A program made the translations under genes and the position numbers. A stretch of 37,688 nt of DNA from Anaerolineae bacterium (lineage in GTDB: Bacteria; Chloroflexota; Anaerolineae; JAADDB01), in NCBI GenBank assembly GCA_015486845.1, contig WFQU01000103.1:1-37688 (forward strand), given 5' to 3'. The notes below the pieces were generated by a model, which was not told where the DNA came from, ran no database searches, and was given only the letters and a program-made list of their open reading frames with translations. This document shows, piece by piece, positions 15,965-24,292 of this stretch. Numbering within the stretch: the first letter of the stretch is position 1; each line of letters begins with the position of its first letter.

Positions 15965-15972
15965 AATTGAAC

Positions 15973-16035
15973 GTGGCTGTCACACCCAGCGTATCGTTGC
16001 AGCGTAAACGTCAAAAATTTGGGTGCGACAGCCAC
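15973..16035 (+). other. Long imperfect hairpin downstream of the YciO-like gene
   Basis: GTGGCTGTC (15973-15981) pairs with GACAGCCAC (16027-16035), and after one mismatch CACCCA (15983-15988) pairs with TGGGTG (16020-16025), giving 15 pairs with a 31-nt loop. It lies 9 nt after the operon stop. It could be a 3' stabiliser or part of the termination region. Confidence 0.5.
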
Positions 16036-16037
16036 TT

Positions 16038-16080
16038 GCCCAATCATTGTGTCCACTACCCTTGGGCTTCCTTTTAATTT
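16038..16080 (+). terminator. Putative terminator of the sigma/condensing-enzyme operon
   Basis: GCCCAA (16038-16043) pairs with TTGGGC (16062-16067), and the T-rich stretch TTCCTTTTAATTTTAG follows directly. The stem is short and the loop 18 nt, so confidence is moderate. It follows the long hairpin at 15973-16035 and precedes a convergent gene. Confidence 0.45.
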
Positions 16081-16163
16081 TAGTTATGCCTCTTATGAAG
16101 GCTTTGCCGCAATTCCTCCCCGGTAGTAAGCGAGCCGCTCTGTTCACATGAGAATGTCTCTTC

Positions 16164-16514
16164 TCAATTTAGCGCATATTGCCCCAGCGCAGAAACGGAA
16201 AATGGCTTGGTAAGGTAGCCCCGCGCACCATGTTGCAATGCGATTTCTCGCTGTTCTTCCTCCTCGGGGGAAACACTCATCATCACCACGGAAGATCGCA
16301 TCCCGGGCAATAAGTGTTTCAAAGTCATCCAGCCATCTTCCCCTGGCAAGCTGATATCCAATAAGATCAGAGCAGGGTGGACTTGCTGCGCTTTGCGTAA
16401 TCCCTCCCGACCATCTTGGGCGGTAAAGACCATATAACCTTCTAATGCCATTTGTTTTTTGAGAAAATCGCTAAATGCGTTGTGATCGTCGATGATAAGG
16501 ATACTCTCAAACAT
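16164..16514 (-). CDS. Stand-alone response regulator receiver domain
   Basis: This single REC domain of 116 residues has the acidic pair in ILIIDDH (D9, D10), the phospho-acceptor Asp in LILLDISLPGEDGW, the switch Ser in VVMMSVS and the conserved Lys in YLTKPFS. There is no output domain, so it may act like CheY/Spo0F or as a phosphate shuttle. The ATG at 16514 has AAGGGG 8 nt upstream, preferred over a GTG at 16547. The gene is convergent with the preceding operon and no kinase is adjacent. Confidence 0.9.
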   Translation of the reverse strand: MFESILIIDDHNAFSDFLKKQMALEGYMVFTAQDGREGLRKAQQVHPALILLDISLPGEDGWMTLKHLLPGMRSSVVMMSVSPEEEEQREIALQHGARGYLTKPFSVSALGQYALN

Positions 16515-16699
16515 ACAAAATGCCCCTTCCTCCTGACTGAGACACACCTCACATTAGATTCGTTTTCAGTATAAATGAATCCGCACCGCTTTGCCGTCCC
16601 ATTTTAGTACTATGATTTTCCAACGACAGGTAGCAGCATTTGCATCAAGGACTCCTAAACTAAATACCTGACCTCAAGAGCCATGCACTGCGCAGATAG

Positions 16700-17005
16700 G
16701 AGTCGGCATGGGCCTGCGGCGCGCCACAGCGGATGAAAACCTACGGCTGGACCCGAGCCTTTAGGCGGCTTTGTAGCATTCCCCCCGGCTAAAGCCTCTA
16801 CTCCGGCGCCGTGGCGGGGTACGTCAAGGTTGCATCCGCTGCCAAGAGGCTGCTCAACACCAGCCCCCTTTCAGGGGGCTTCTTGGCGACGTAGCACGGG
16901 GATTTGACCCCCGTGCGCTCGGGCGGAGAACGCTGTCGATTAGAAGTTCAACTTCTGCGAGAAGTTGAACTTCTTAAAGGGGGCCTGATTTTTTAGACGC
17001 TCTGC
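16700..17005 (+). repeat. Composite repeat module B, near-complete copy
   Basis: The copy begins near GGAGTCGGCATGGGCCTGCG and runs through the partially paired GAGCCTTTAGGC...GGCTAAAGCCTC segment. It continues with AGCCCCC/GGGGGCT, GCACGGGG/CCCCGTGC and the 15-bp stem AGAAGTTCAACTTCT (16942-16956) with 16960-16974, ending in TTAAAGGG. An 18-codon ORF starts at 16708. Together with the following partial copies it fills most of the gap between the response regulator and the next gene. Confidence 0.85.
16708..16764 (+). other. Repeat-embedded micro-ORF, copy 1 (18 codons)
   Basis: ATG to TAG encodes MGLRRATADENLRLDPSL. GGAG lies 5 nt before the ATG. The same length, stop and spacing recur at 17048 and 37569. 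It may be a real small peptide or a by-product of the repeat sequence. Confidence 0.25.
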
Positions 17006-17031
17006 GCCTTTACGCCGCCGCGTCAACTGAT

Positions 17032-17260
17032 TTTCAGGGGAGTTATCATGAGCCTATGGCACACCACAGCGAATGAAAATTTACGACTGGCGTCGAGCCT
17101 TTAGGCGGCTTTGTAGCGTTACCCCCGGCTAAAGCCTCTACTCCGGCGCAATGGGAGCTATTTTCAGGGGAGAATCTGTTACTAATTTCTTGACCATTGT
17201 TTTTTATCTGCGTGCGCAGCCTGCGTTAATCTGCGTCCCATTTTATTTTCAGAGGGCACA
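17032..17260 (+). repeat. Second partial module B copy followed by module D
   Basis: TTTTCAGGGGAGTTATCATG starts a 5' module B fragment (to about 17155, CTACTCCGGCGC) that lacks the three downstream hairpins. After TATTTTCAGGGGAG, module D follows (17193-17255: ATCTGCGTGCGCAGCCTGCG, then TTAATCTGCGTCCC and ATTTTATTTTCAGAGG). The joining phrase TATTTTCAnnGGAG recurs at several module boundaries. Confidence 0.75.
17048..17104 (+). other. Repeat-embedded micro-ORF, copy 2 (18 codons)
   Basis: It encodes MSLWHTTANENLRLASSL, with GGGGAG 5 nt upstream of the ATG. Compared with the copy at 37569 it has synonymous changes (CTA/TTA, CGG/CGA, TCG/TCA) and two replacements (R4W, D9N). Confidence 0.25.
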
Positions 17261-17701
17261 ACGAACTCCAATGTATCGAGCTAAATCAAGAATGTAAAAT
17301 TTTAGTCCGCGATGTGTACAAGAATTAGCCTCTATCAGCAACATGGGCTGGTAGAAATCACGCTGTGCGACTCAAAGTCGTCGTTACAGGCTGCCAAGTT
17401 CGTCAGTGCGGACTACCCACCTTAGCTGGCTGTATAGCGCGATTATGGCTGCCATGTTTTAGTGGTTTGCCAATTAGCGGCCAAAAGTGTAAAATATCCT
17501 CAGTTTCTCCTGGCCAAACAAGGCCGGCGCAGGCCATTTAGCGCCGTTGCCGGGCAGATTAGCCAAAGGGGACACAATTTTGGCCTGCTGGCTTTGATTA
17601 CGCAGGATGGTTTATGCCGGCCGCCGAAAAGATTGATGAGATACTGCGCGTGACAAAAGGCCAGCGCTAGAACGGGAGAAACATCAAAGGGGGAGTGAAT
17701 T
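17261..17701 (+). other. Unassigned intergenic stretch
   Basis: Between the module D copy and the next gene I see no convincing coding region. A 63-codon open frame (17462-17653) has no family resemblance, no clear RBS and no start support. It might be a decayed gene. The stretch ends with AAGGGGGAG, the RBS of the following gene. Confidence 0.4.
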
Positions 17702-18760
17702 TTGCTGCGTCCATTTTTATGGCATGACACATTATATTTCATCCGTCAGCGCGAACAATTTGTTCCGTTGAGCATGGCGATCCATGTCATCAACGCGCCC
17801 ATGCCGCTCTGGTTAGCCTGGAATGAAAAAACCCCCTGGCAAAAACAGAAAAGCTTTACCTATCACTGGCAGCAAGAACAGCAACAAGGATTCCTGCAAA
17901 TGCTCTGCCGGCCGCAACAAGCCCAAGCTGATATTCTGTACATCGCGCCCCCACCGACTTCTGAGGAGGAGATTCGGCTGCTTTGGCCGCAAAAACTGAG
18001 TCTAATAAGCCAAAAAAGCAGCCAACGTGGATTACAGCGCCTTTTCGTTGCGATCCCCACTGGCAGCGCCATCGTAGAAGCCTTCTTAGCCGCCGGTTTC
18101 AAACGTTACGGGCGTAACATGATTTTCCGCCGAATGTCTGCCCTCGTCGGAACAAAGCGACTACCCGCGCCATGGCAAATGCGCCCGGCCTACGAGATCG
18201 ACCGCTGGCAAGTGGAACATTTCATCGCCCAAACCGTCCCGGCCACCGTCCGGGCAGCCGAAAACTGTGCTGATTCCACCACTGCTTTAGCCCCGTCTAC
18301 CAACAATAAAGGCGCAGCGGGACAACAACTTCTGTTCCAAGGTGATACGTTGCACGGTTTCGTTTCCTGGCAAAGTGGGCGCCTCGGCACATGGATGGAA
18401 TTCTTACTGACGCCGACAGCCAACCATTTGCTCGGGCCGCTTTTGGGCCAGGTGACACGGTCATTGACGATTTCGGAGCGCAAACCGATTTACGTGGCCG
18501 TTCGGCATCATCAACAAGAACTGGTAGCGCCACTGCAGCAAATGGGCTTTACTTTGCTGTTAGAAGAAGATCAAATGGTCAAGTATTTAGCGCTACCGGT
18601 CAGGAAAGAAGAACTGGCAACGCAAGCTGTTTTGGCCGGACATCCTATTATCCCGGCCAATTCGACGTTATGGCCAGGCCGTGAAGCATTGCACGCGCGA
18701 ATTAAAACAGTCCGGCAAAGGGAACGTATGGCTTCCCTCCGACCGGAACCCAACAGGTGA
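17702..18760 (+). CDS. Uncharacterised protein, possible degenerate acetyltransferase-like fold
   Basis: The protein has 352 residues and no clearly recognised family. The N-terminal half includes ADILYIAPPPTSEEEIRLLWPQKLSLIS, then RLFVAIPTGSAIVEAFLAAGFKRYGRNMIFRR, and the C-terminal half has QGDTLHGFVSWQSGRLGTWMEFLLTP, then KPIYVAVRHHQQELVAPLQQMGFTLLLEEDQMVKYLA. This alternation (VAV...PLQQMGF) recalls the end of a GNAT fold without a clear acetyl-CoA loop. The TTG start is supported by GGGGGAG 7 nt upstream. The next gene starts 45 nt later, so it may be co-transcribed with the R3H ATPase, thymidylate kinase and cyclic-di-AMP receptor genes. Confidence 0.7.
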   Translation: MLRPFLWHDTLYFIRQREQFVPLSMAIHVINAPMPLWLAWNEKTPWQKQKSFTYHWQQEQQQGFLQMLCRPQQAQADILYIAPPPTSEEEIRLLWPQKLSLISQKSSQRGLQRLFVAIPTGSAIVEAFLAAGFKRYGRNMIFRRMSALVGTKRLPAPWQMRPAYEIDRWQVEHFIAQTVPATVRAAENCADSTTALAPSTNNKGAAGQQLLFQGDTLHGFVSWQSGRLGTWMEFLLTPTANHLLGPLLGQVTRSLTISERKPIYVAVRHHQQELVAPLQQMGFTLLLEEDQMVKYLALPVRKEELATQAVLAGHPIIPANSTLWPGREALHARIKTVRQRERMASLRPEPNR

Positions 18761-18805
18761 AAAATCTACCTTAATACTGCAATGAGGTTTTGAATTCCAA
18801 CATTA

Positions 18806-20341
18806 ATGATGAAACAAACGAAAATTACAGATGACATCGAAGCGCTTTTGGCCGTTTTGCCGCCGTTCATCGCCACGGCACTGCACCAAAAAAACCGCTT
18901 CGACGAATTATTAGAAGTCGTTATTGATTTAGGGCGTGTACCCGAGGCCCGCTACACGTTCGGAGAAGAAGCGCTTGCGAATCAAGAAGTGAACAGGGAG
19001 AACATTACTTATGTCGTGGAGCGAGTCGGCACTTTTACCGCTGATAACCGGGCCGGCATCGAGCGCACGTTACACCGAATTTCTTGCATCCGCAATCGTC
19101 GCGGCGAAATTGTCGGCTTGACCTGCCGGGTAGGACGAGCCGTTTACGGCACCATCGATATCATCGAAGACTTGATCCTTTCCGGTAAGAGCTTGCTCTT
19201 GCTGGGACGACCCGGCGTGGGCAAAACGACCCTGTTGCGGGAGGCCGCTCGCATCTTAGCGGAGAAAAAACGGGTGGTGATCGTAGATACCTCCAACGAA
19301 ATCGGTGGCGACGGCGACATTCCCCATCCATCCATTGGCAGGGCGCGGCGCATGCAAGTGGCCGAACCCAATTTACAACATGAGGTAATGATCGAAGCGG
19401 TGGAAAACCACATGCCAGAAGTCATTGTCATTGACGAAATCGGTCGGGAACTGGAAGCGCTGGCCGCTCGCACTATTGCCGAGCGCGGCGTACAACTCAT
19501 AGGGACTGCCCACGGTAATACTTTAGAGAATCTATTGACCAACCCGACCCTAAGCGATTTAGTTGGCGGGGTGGAAAGCGTCACGTTGGGTGACGAAGAA
19601 GCGAGACGACGCGGCACACAGAAGACAGTTCTAGAACGCCGCGCTCGGCCCACTTTCGACATCTTAGTGGAAATCAAAGACCGTCACCATTTAGTCGTGC
19701 ACAAAGACGTGGCGCAGGCCGCAGACGATTCTCTGCGCGGCCATACGCTGACACCAGAATTGCGCTATCGGGACGAGGAAGGCAACGTGCACGTGGAAGA
19801 AATGGCTTTGCAGAATGAGGAAACAGTACCGGTGAACACGAGAAAGCAGTTGCAATCCGCGGATACCATTTTACACGTTTTTCCTTACGGCATTTCCCAC
19901 GATCGGTTGCGCAAAGCTGCCACCCATTTGAGCATCAACGTTGAAGTAGTCAAAGAACTGCCCGCCGCCGACGTGCTCTTGACCATGAAGAACTATTATC
20001 GCCGCTTCCCGCCGCCCATCGCCCAGGCCGAACAGCGCAATATCCCGGTGTATGTGCTGCGCACTAACACAGTCACTCAAATCGAAAACGCGCTAACCGT
20101 GCTGCTATCAGGCGGCAATGGCGCACACGAAGAGGAGAGAGGCAATAGCGAACTAGCCGCGGCATTGACCGAAGCAGAAGCAGGCATCCAGAAAGTGCTG
20201 GCCGGAGCGCCTTCAGTGGAACTACGCTCACAGAAGCCAGCCGTCCGCAGACGCCAACATGAACTGGTGCGCGCCTATCACTTAATCTCGCACAGTTACG
20301 GCCGAGAGCCCAATCGCCGATTACGCATTTATCGGGAGTGA
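18806..20341 (+). CDS. R3H-domain AAA ATPase (SpoIIIAA/Ycf45-like)
   Basis: This single-stranded nucleic-acid-binding type ATPase has 511 residues. The ATPase core has Walker [17 protein letters not shown] (about 131-146), [20 protein letters not shown], and Walker [17 protein letters not shown] (about 206-221), followed by [15 protein letters not shown], as in Ycf45 and SpoIIIAA homologues. A C-terminal R3H domain (about 485-510; [22 protein letters not shown]) would bind single-stranded nucleic acid. The exact function of the family is unsettled. Two ATGs are adjacent (18806 and 18809) and the RBS is weak. The stop lies next to the thymidylate kinase start, so they form an operon. Confidence 0.9.
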   Translation: MMKQTKITDDIEALLAVLPPFIATALHQKNRFDELLEVVIDLGRVPEARYTFGEEALANQEVNRENITYVVERVGTFTADNRAGIERTLHRISCIRNRRGEIVGLTCRVGRAVYGTIDIIEDLILSGKSLLLLGRPGVGKTTLLREAARILAEKKRVVIVDTSNEIGGDGDIPHPSIGRARRMQVAEPNLQHEVMIEAVENHMPEVIVIDEIGRELEALAARTIAERGVQLIGTAHGNTLENLLTNPTLSDLVGGVESVTLGDEEARRRGTQKTVLERRARPTFDILVEIKDRHHLVVHKDVAQAADDSLRGHTLTPELRYRDEEGNVHVEEMALQNEETVPVNTRKQLQSADTILHVFPYGISHDRLRKAATHLSINVEVVKELPAADVLLTMKNYYRRFPPPIAQAEQRNIPVYVLRTNTVTQIENALTVLLSGGNGAHEEERGNSELAAALTEAEAGIQKVLAGAPSVELRSQKPAVRRRQHELVRAYHLISHSYGREPNRRLRIYRE

Positions 20342-20343
20342 AT

Positions 20344-20967
20344 ATGTTTATCACGTTCGAAGGGCCGGAAGGTAGCGGCAAGACAACACAAATCCAGCGT
20401 CTGACAACCTGGCTGCAAAAACAAGGCTATGCCGTTTTAGCTACTCGTGAGCCGGGGGGAACGCCTATTGGCGATGCAGTGCGAGCCATCCTGCTAGATA
20501 AAAAGAATACCGCCATGACCAGCAGGGCGGAAGTTCTGCTTTTTTCTGCCGCTAGAGCGCAATTAGTGGAAGAGGTTATCAAGCCCTTTTTGGAAAAAGG
20601 TGGCATTGTGCTTTCTGATCGCTTTGCCGATTCAACTTTTGCTTATCAAGGATATGGCCGGGGGTTAAACAGGGACGATCTGCGACGCATTACCGCATTC
20701 GCCACCCACAGCGTCTGGCCTAACATGACGATTTATCTGGATCTCCCCGTAGAAATTGGCCTACGGCGCAAATCGAACGGAGCCACCAAGGAATGGAACC
20801 GCATGGAGGAAGAGACTTTAGCGTATCACCGGCGCGTACGAGATGGCTATTTAGCCTTAGCCGCGCAGGAACCAAAACGCTGGTTATTGCTGGATGGCAC
20901 CCAGGGAATAGACCACATCGCCGCACAGATTCGACAACGCGTCGCCAGCGCCTTAGCCGAATCGTGA
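20344..20967 (+). CDS. tmk: Thymidylate kinase
   Basis: This enzyme phosphorylates dTMP to dTDP with ATP in the cytoplasm. It has 207 residues, normal length. Motifs are the P-loop FEGPEGSGKTTQ at the N-terminus, TREPGGTPIGD, the DR(Y/F)-type motif LSDRFADSTFAYQGYGRGL, and the C-terminal RDGYLALA. I choose the ATG at 20344, 5 nt after GGGAG; the GTG at 20338 would overlap its own RBS. The next gene is a PII-like c-di-AMP receptor, as in Firmicutes where tmk and darA (yaaQ) are neighbours. Confidence 0.95.
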   Translation: MFITFEGPEGSGKTTQIQRLTTWLQKQGYAVLATREPGGTPIGDAVRAILLDKKNTAMTSRAEVLLFSAARAQLVEEVIKPFLEKGGIVLSDRFADSTFAYQGYGRGLNRDDLRRITAFATHSVWPNMTIYLDLPVEIGLRRKSNGATKEWNRMEEETLAYHRRVRDGYLALAAQEPKRWLLLDGTQGIDHIAAQIRQRVASALAES

Positions 20968-20981
20968 CAGAGGGGAGAATC

Positions 20982-21320
20982 ATGGAAAGAACGAAATTAA
21001 TCGTGGCCATCGTCCACCAAGAGCGTGTCGACAGCCTGACTACGGCACTATCGGCAGCTAAGATGCGGCTGACAACTATTTCCACCACCGGTGGCTTTCT
21101 CAAACAGGGCAACGCAACCGTGTTAATCGGCATTGAAGAGGAGCGACTCGAGGACGCCCTGGCAATCATCAAAGAGAATTGCCAAAAGCACAAAGAATGG
21201 ATTACTGCGCCGGCCCTTTTCGAAGTAGACAGAAGTGTGCAGCAGCCGGAGCCCGTGGAAATCGAAATAGGCGGCGCGGTGGTTTTCGTTTTGGACGTAG
21301 ATAGCATGTGGCGCTTTTAG
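20982..21320 (+). CDS. PII-like cyclic-di-AMP receptor (DarA/PstA, DUF970 family)
   Basis: The protein has 112 residues with the family hallmarks: MERTKLIVAIVHQERVDSL, STTGGFLKQGNATVLIGIEEERLEDAL, and a C-terminal GGAVVFVLDVDSMWRF. The TTGGFL/GN region binds c-di-AMP in DarA homologues, which are trimeric PII-like signal proteins without known enzymatic activity. The start at 20982 follows AGGGGAGA. In-frame sequence further upstream overlaps tmk and is not part of the gene. It is 14 nt after tmk, an arrangement conserved in other phyla, which supports the assignment. A c-di-AMP synthase gene is not in this window. Confidence 0.9.
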   Translation: MERTKLIVAIVHQERVDSLTTALSAAKMRLTTISTTGGFLKQGNATVLIGIEEERLEDALAIIKENCQKHKEWITAPALFEVDRSVQQPEPVEIEIGGAVVFVLDVDSMWRF

Positions 21321-21344
21321 GTGCGCCCCGTTACAAATCACCAA

Positions 21345-21690
21345 GTCGGCATGGGCCTGCGGCGTACCACAGCGGCTGAAAATGATGCGGCTGGCATCGA
21401 GCCTTTAGGCAGGTTGGTGGGTCTACCAACGGCTAAAGCCTCGATTCCGGATGCGCCGGCGGGGTGCGTCAAGGTAACGTCCGCTGCCAAGAGGCTATTC
21501 AACACCAGCCCCTTTCTAAGGGGCTTATCATTTACGTAGCACGGAGCTTTGAGCTCCGTGCGCTCGGGCGGAGAACGCCGTCGAATAGAAGTTCAACTTC
21601 TTGAAGAAGTTGAACTTCTTAAATGTGTTTGAGATCAGCGTGTGTCAGCGCGCATCAGCGTTGATCTGCGTCCTATTTTATTTTCAAGGG
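21345..21690 (+). repeat. Composite repeat module B (divergent copy) joined to module D
   Basis: This copy runs from GGCATGGGCCTGCGGCG to TTAAATG (module B, to about 21625), then module D (21640-21675, ending CTGCGTCC) and the joint TATTTTATTTTCAAGGGAGG. Stems differ from the other copies but keep pairing: AGCCCCTT/AAGGGGCT near 21507-21525 and GCACGGAGC (21539-21547) with GCTCCGTGC (21553-21561). The 15-bp stem is at 21587-21601 and 21605-21619 with loop TGA. A one-base insertion near 21385 breaks the micro-ORF. The final AAGGGAGG is the RBS of the next gene. The 380-nt gap holds no other gene. Confidence 0.85.
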
Positions 21691-21700
21691 AGGAAGAAAC

Positions 21701-22120
21701 ATGGAACGAAAAATCCGCATTTTAGTAGCTAAGCCGGGATTAGACGGCCACGACCGGGGCGCCAAAGTTGTCGCCCGGGCTTTACGTGACGCTGGGTTTG
21801 AGGTAATTTACACAGGCATCCGCCAGACACCGGAAATGATCGCCGAAGCAGCGCTACAAGAGGATGTGGATGTTGTTGGGCTTTCCATTCTATCCGGCGC
21901 TCACATGGCCTTGGTACCGCGTATTATGGAACTTTTGCACGAACGGGGCATGGACGATGTGTTGGTTGTACTGGGTGGTATCATTCCGAACGAAGATGTC
22001 AAAGCATTGGAGAAATTAGGCGTGCGCGGCGTGTTCGGCCCCGGCGCCAGCACACAAGAGATCGTGGCCTTTATCCGCGAAGAACTTAACTTGTCGCCAG
22101 CCCCAGCAGTCGCAGCGTGA
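21701..22120 (+). CDS. Methylmalonyl-CoA mutase cobalamin-binding (C-terminal) subunit
   Basis: This stand-alone B12-binding domain of 139 residues has DGHDRG (the DxHxxG motif whose His is the lower cobalt ligand), [11 protein letters not shown], and [12 protein letters not shown] plus GVFGPG. It resembles the small subunit of split methylmalonyl-CoA or isobutyryl-CoA mutases. It would form an adenosylcobalamin-dependent mutase with a catalytic subunit encoded elsewhere. GGGAGG gives a strong RBS, which continues directly from the repeat block. The next gene, 7 nt on, is the mutase chaperone MeaB, so the pair is an operon for B12-dependent acyl-CoA rearrangement. Confidence 0.92.
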   Translation: MERKIRILVAKPGLDGHDRGAKVVARALRDAGFEVIYTGIRQTPEMIAEAALQEDVDVVGLSILSGAHMALVPRIMELLHERGMDDVLVVLGGIIPNEDVKALEKLGVRGVFGPGASTQEIVAFIREELNLSPAPAVAA

Positions 22121-22127
22121 AATAACC

Positions 22128-23129
22128 ATGACCATACCCTTGATACAAGCGATGCTCAACGGCAACCGCCGGGCTCTGGCCAGGATTATCAGTCAAGTGG
22201 AAAATGACGGGCCAGAAGCGCGTGCGCTCTTGGCCGAACTTTACCCGCGCACCGGTCAAGCACACATTGTCGGCATTACCGGCGCACCGGGAACTGGAAA
22301 ATCGACGCTAGTCAATGCCTTAGCGCAATTATATCGTCAGCAAGAAACGCCGCCCAAAGTAGGCATCATCGCCGTGGATCCCACGAGCCCCTTCTCCGGC
22401 GGGGCGCTTTTAGGCGACCGGGTACGGATGCAGAACATGGCCGGGGATCGGGGCGTGTTTATCCGTTCCATGGCCACCCGGGGCAGCTTAGGGGGGCTGG
22501 CGCGCACCACAGCAGATGTGGCCATGGTCTTGGACGCAGCAGGATTCAGCCGTATCCTCGTGGAAACAGTAGGCGTCGGCCAGGCGGAAGTGGATATTGC
22601 TAATATGGCCCACACCACCATCGTAGTGGAAGCCCCCGGCTTAGGCGACGAAATCCAGGCCATTAAAGCCGGCGTGCTGGAGATTGCCGATATTTTCGCG
22701 GTGAACAAAGCCGATCGAGATGGCGTTAATCGCACCGTCATGGCGCTGGAAATGATGTTAGGCAGCGGCATGCAGGTTGTCTCGCACCACGGACGGGTGA
22801 TGAAGGTGGATACAGCGGCGCAAACGCCGGCGTGGAGACCGCCCATCGTTAAAACTATTGCACTGCGCCACGACGGTGTCAGTGATCTTCTACAAGCCAT
22901 CGAGCAACATCGGTCTTATTTATGGCAAGCAGGACAGTGGCAGCGCCGGGAAGCAGAACGACTGCGCCATGTCTTGCTCCATGTCGTACAGGACGAAATC
23001 ATGGCGCGCTTTCGCCGACATGTCAGCGAGGAACAATTTCAGCACGTTGTAGCAGAACTTTTAGCCCGACGCATCGATCCTTATACTGCTGCCGAGCAAC
23101 TCATTGACGCCGTGCCCCAGCAGCGCTAA
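22128..23129 (+). CDS. meaB: Methylmalonyl-CoA mutase-associated GTPase MeaB (ArgK family)
   Basis: This G3E-family P-loop GTPase protects and reloads the cobalamin mutase. It has 333 residues, typical for MeaB. Motifs are GITGAPGTGKST (P-loop, about 49-60), VDPTSPFSGGALLGDRVRM, a switch region SMATRGSLGGLA, VETVGVGQAEVDI and NKAD (G4). The start lies 7 nt after the mutase small subunit stop, so the genes are coupled. The older name ArgK refers to a supposed arginine kinase role that is not supported. Confidence 0.95.
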   Translation: MTIPLIQAMLNGNRRALARIISQVENDGPEARALLAELYPRTGQAHIVGITGAPGTGKSTLVNALAQLYRQQETPPKVGIIAVDPTSPFSGGALLGDRVRMQNMAGDRGVFIRSMATRGSLGGLARTTADVAMVLDAAGFSRILVETVGVGQAEVDIANMAHTTIVVEAPGLGDEIQAIKAGVLEIADIFAVNKADRDGVNRTVMALEMMLGSGMQVVSHHGRVMKVDTAAQTPAWRPPIVKTIALRHDGVSDLLQAIEQHRSYLWQAGQWQRREAERLRHVLLHVVQDEIMARFRRHVSEEQFQHVVAELLARRIDPYTAAEQLIDAVPQQR

Positions 23130-23209
23130 GCCCCAGGGCAGCCGACCACAATAAGCCAGATCCAAATCTATCACTGGAAAGCCCTTTCCAAGAAAGGAAT
23201 TGATATACA

Positions 23210-24292
23210 ATGGAACAACGACCATGGCGAATGAGCATCCAGACCTGGTTTGGTTTATTAGCTTTAGCGCTTACCATTTGGACGACGATTGCTTATGCCC
23301 AGTTATTAGCCGAAGTAGGCGGCATCCTTTTGGGCGCGTTCCTCCTAAGTTTGGCCATGAAGCCTTTAGTCGATATTCTCGAAAACTGGCACGTCCCGCG
23401 CGGTGTTACGGTTCTGCTGGTTTTTTTCGCTTTGTTCGGTGCGGCAACCATGGCCGGGACACTGCTCGTTCCGGTCATAAGCGCCAATATCACTAATTTG
23501 CAGGATAACGGCCCAGAACTCATCAGAAATGTCTTCCAACAAATCATCAATATGCCGGTCATCGGCCAATGGGTGCCGGCTAATGATATTATTGTCCAAC
23601 ACGCAATCCAATGGACCGAGTCGTTGCTCAGCCCAGCTATGAGCGCCGTCGCTGGGATTGGCAGCATCGCCATAGACCTATTCATCGTGCTGGCATTGGC
23701 ATTTTTCATCACAACTGATACAAAATTAGGGCCACTATTCGTCGAAACCTGGATTCCTTCCCACTACCAACCCCGTTTCCGAGCCACAACTAATAGATTG
23801 CACCACCAGCTCACGCGCTGGATGTGGGCACAAGCAGCCATCGCTTTTTATTTTGCTTTCGTCTTCAGCATCGGTTTAGCCTTATTAGGCGTGCCTTTTG
23901 CGTTTACCATTGGCATCATCGGCGGCATTCTGGAAGTTATCCCTTACGTCGGCGGCGCGATTGCCGTCTTTTTAGCGCTGTTCAGCGCGTTGACTGTGCA
24001 CCCCATACTCATGCTCTGGGTAGCCATCTTTTATCTTGTCGTCGTTGAAATAGAATCGCATGTCATTGCGCCAGCCTTCTACGGCCGCGTTATGGGCTTG
24101 CATCCGGCTATTGTGCTCATTGCTTTGCTAGTCGGCGCTAAGATTGCCGGCATCATTGGCATCCTTTTCGCTGTGCCGGTAGCTGTGATCATCGCGGCTT
24201 TGCTGCGTGAAGTGCGTAGCGTCTGGATCACGCCGCCCCACACACCCGCTCCCATGAAAACAAAACAGGAACACAACCCGCCCGTACCATAG
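23210..24292 (+). CDS. AI-2E/PerM family transporter (UPF0118)
   Basis: This inner-membrane protein of 360 residues has about seven to eight membrane segments in the family order: two N-terminal helices, a long amphipathic periplasmic or cytosolic middle region (about 90-140), then the C-terminal block with IIGGILEVIPYVGG and VVVEIESHVIAPAFYGRVMGLHPAIVLIALLVGAKIAGIIGILFAVPVA, both diagnostic. Family members have been linked to AI-2 export, Na+/H+ antiport or auxin-like export, so the substrate is open. AAAGGA lies 11 nt before the ATG. It is 80 nt after meaB with no clear functional link. Confidence 0.92.
   Translation: MEQRPWRMSIQTWFGLLALALTIWTTIAYAQLLAEVGGILLGAFLLSLAMKPLVDILENWHVPRGVTVLLVFFALFGAATMAGTLLVPVISANITNLQDNGPELIRNVFQQIINMPVIGQWVPANDIIVQHAIQWTESLLSPAMSAVAGIGSIAIDLFIVLALAFFITTDTKLGPLFVETWIPSHYQPRFRATTNRLHHQLTRWMWAQAAIAFYFAFVFSIGLALLGVPFAFTIGIIGGILEVIPYVGGAIAVFLALFSALTVHPILMLWVAIFYLVVVEIESHVIAPAFYGRVMGLHPAIVLIALLVGAKIAGIIGILFAVPVAVIIAALLREVRSVWITPPHTPAPMKTKQEHNPPVP

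Noticed and set aside
17462-17653. 63-codon frame before the unknown gene
   Set aside because: No RBS, no recognisable family and atypical composition; listed only as part of the unassigned stretch.
21321-21539. 72-codon open frame over the repeat at 21.4 kb
   Set aside because: It lies entirely in module B and results from a one-base insertion in the micro-ORF; there is no RBS and no family resemblance.
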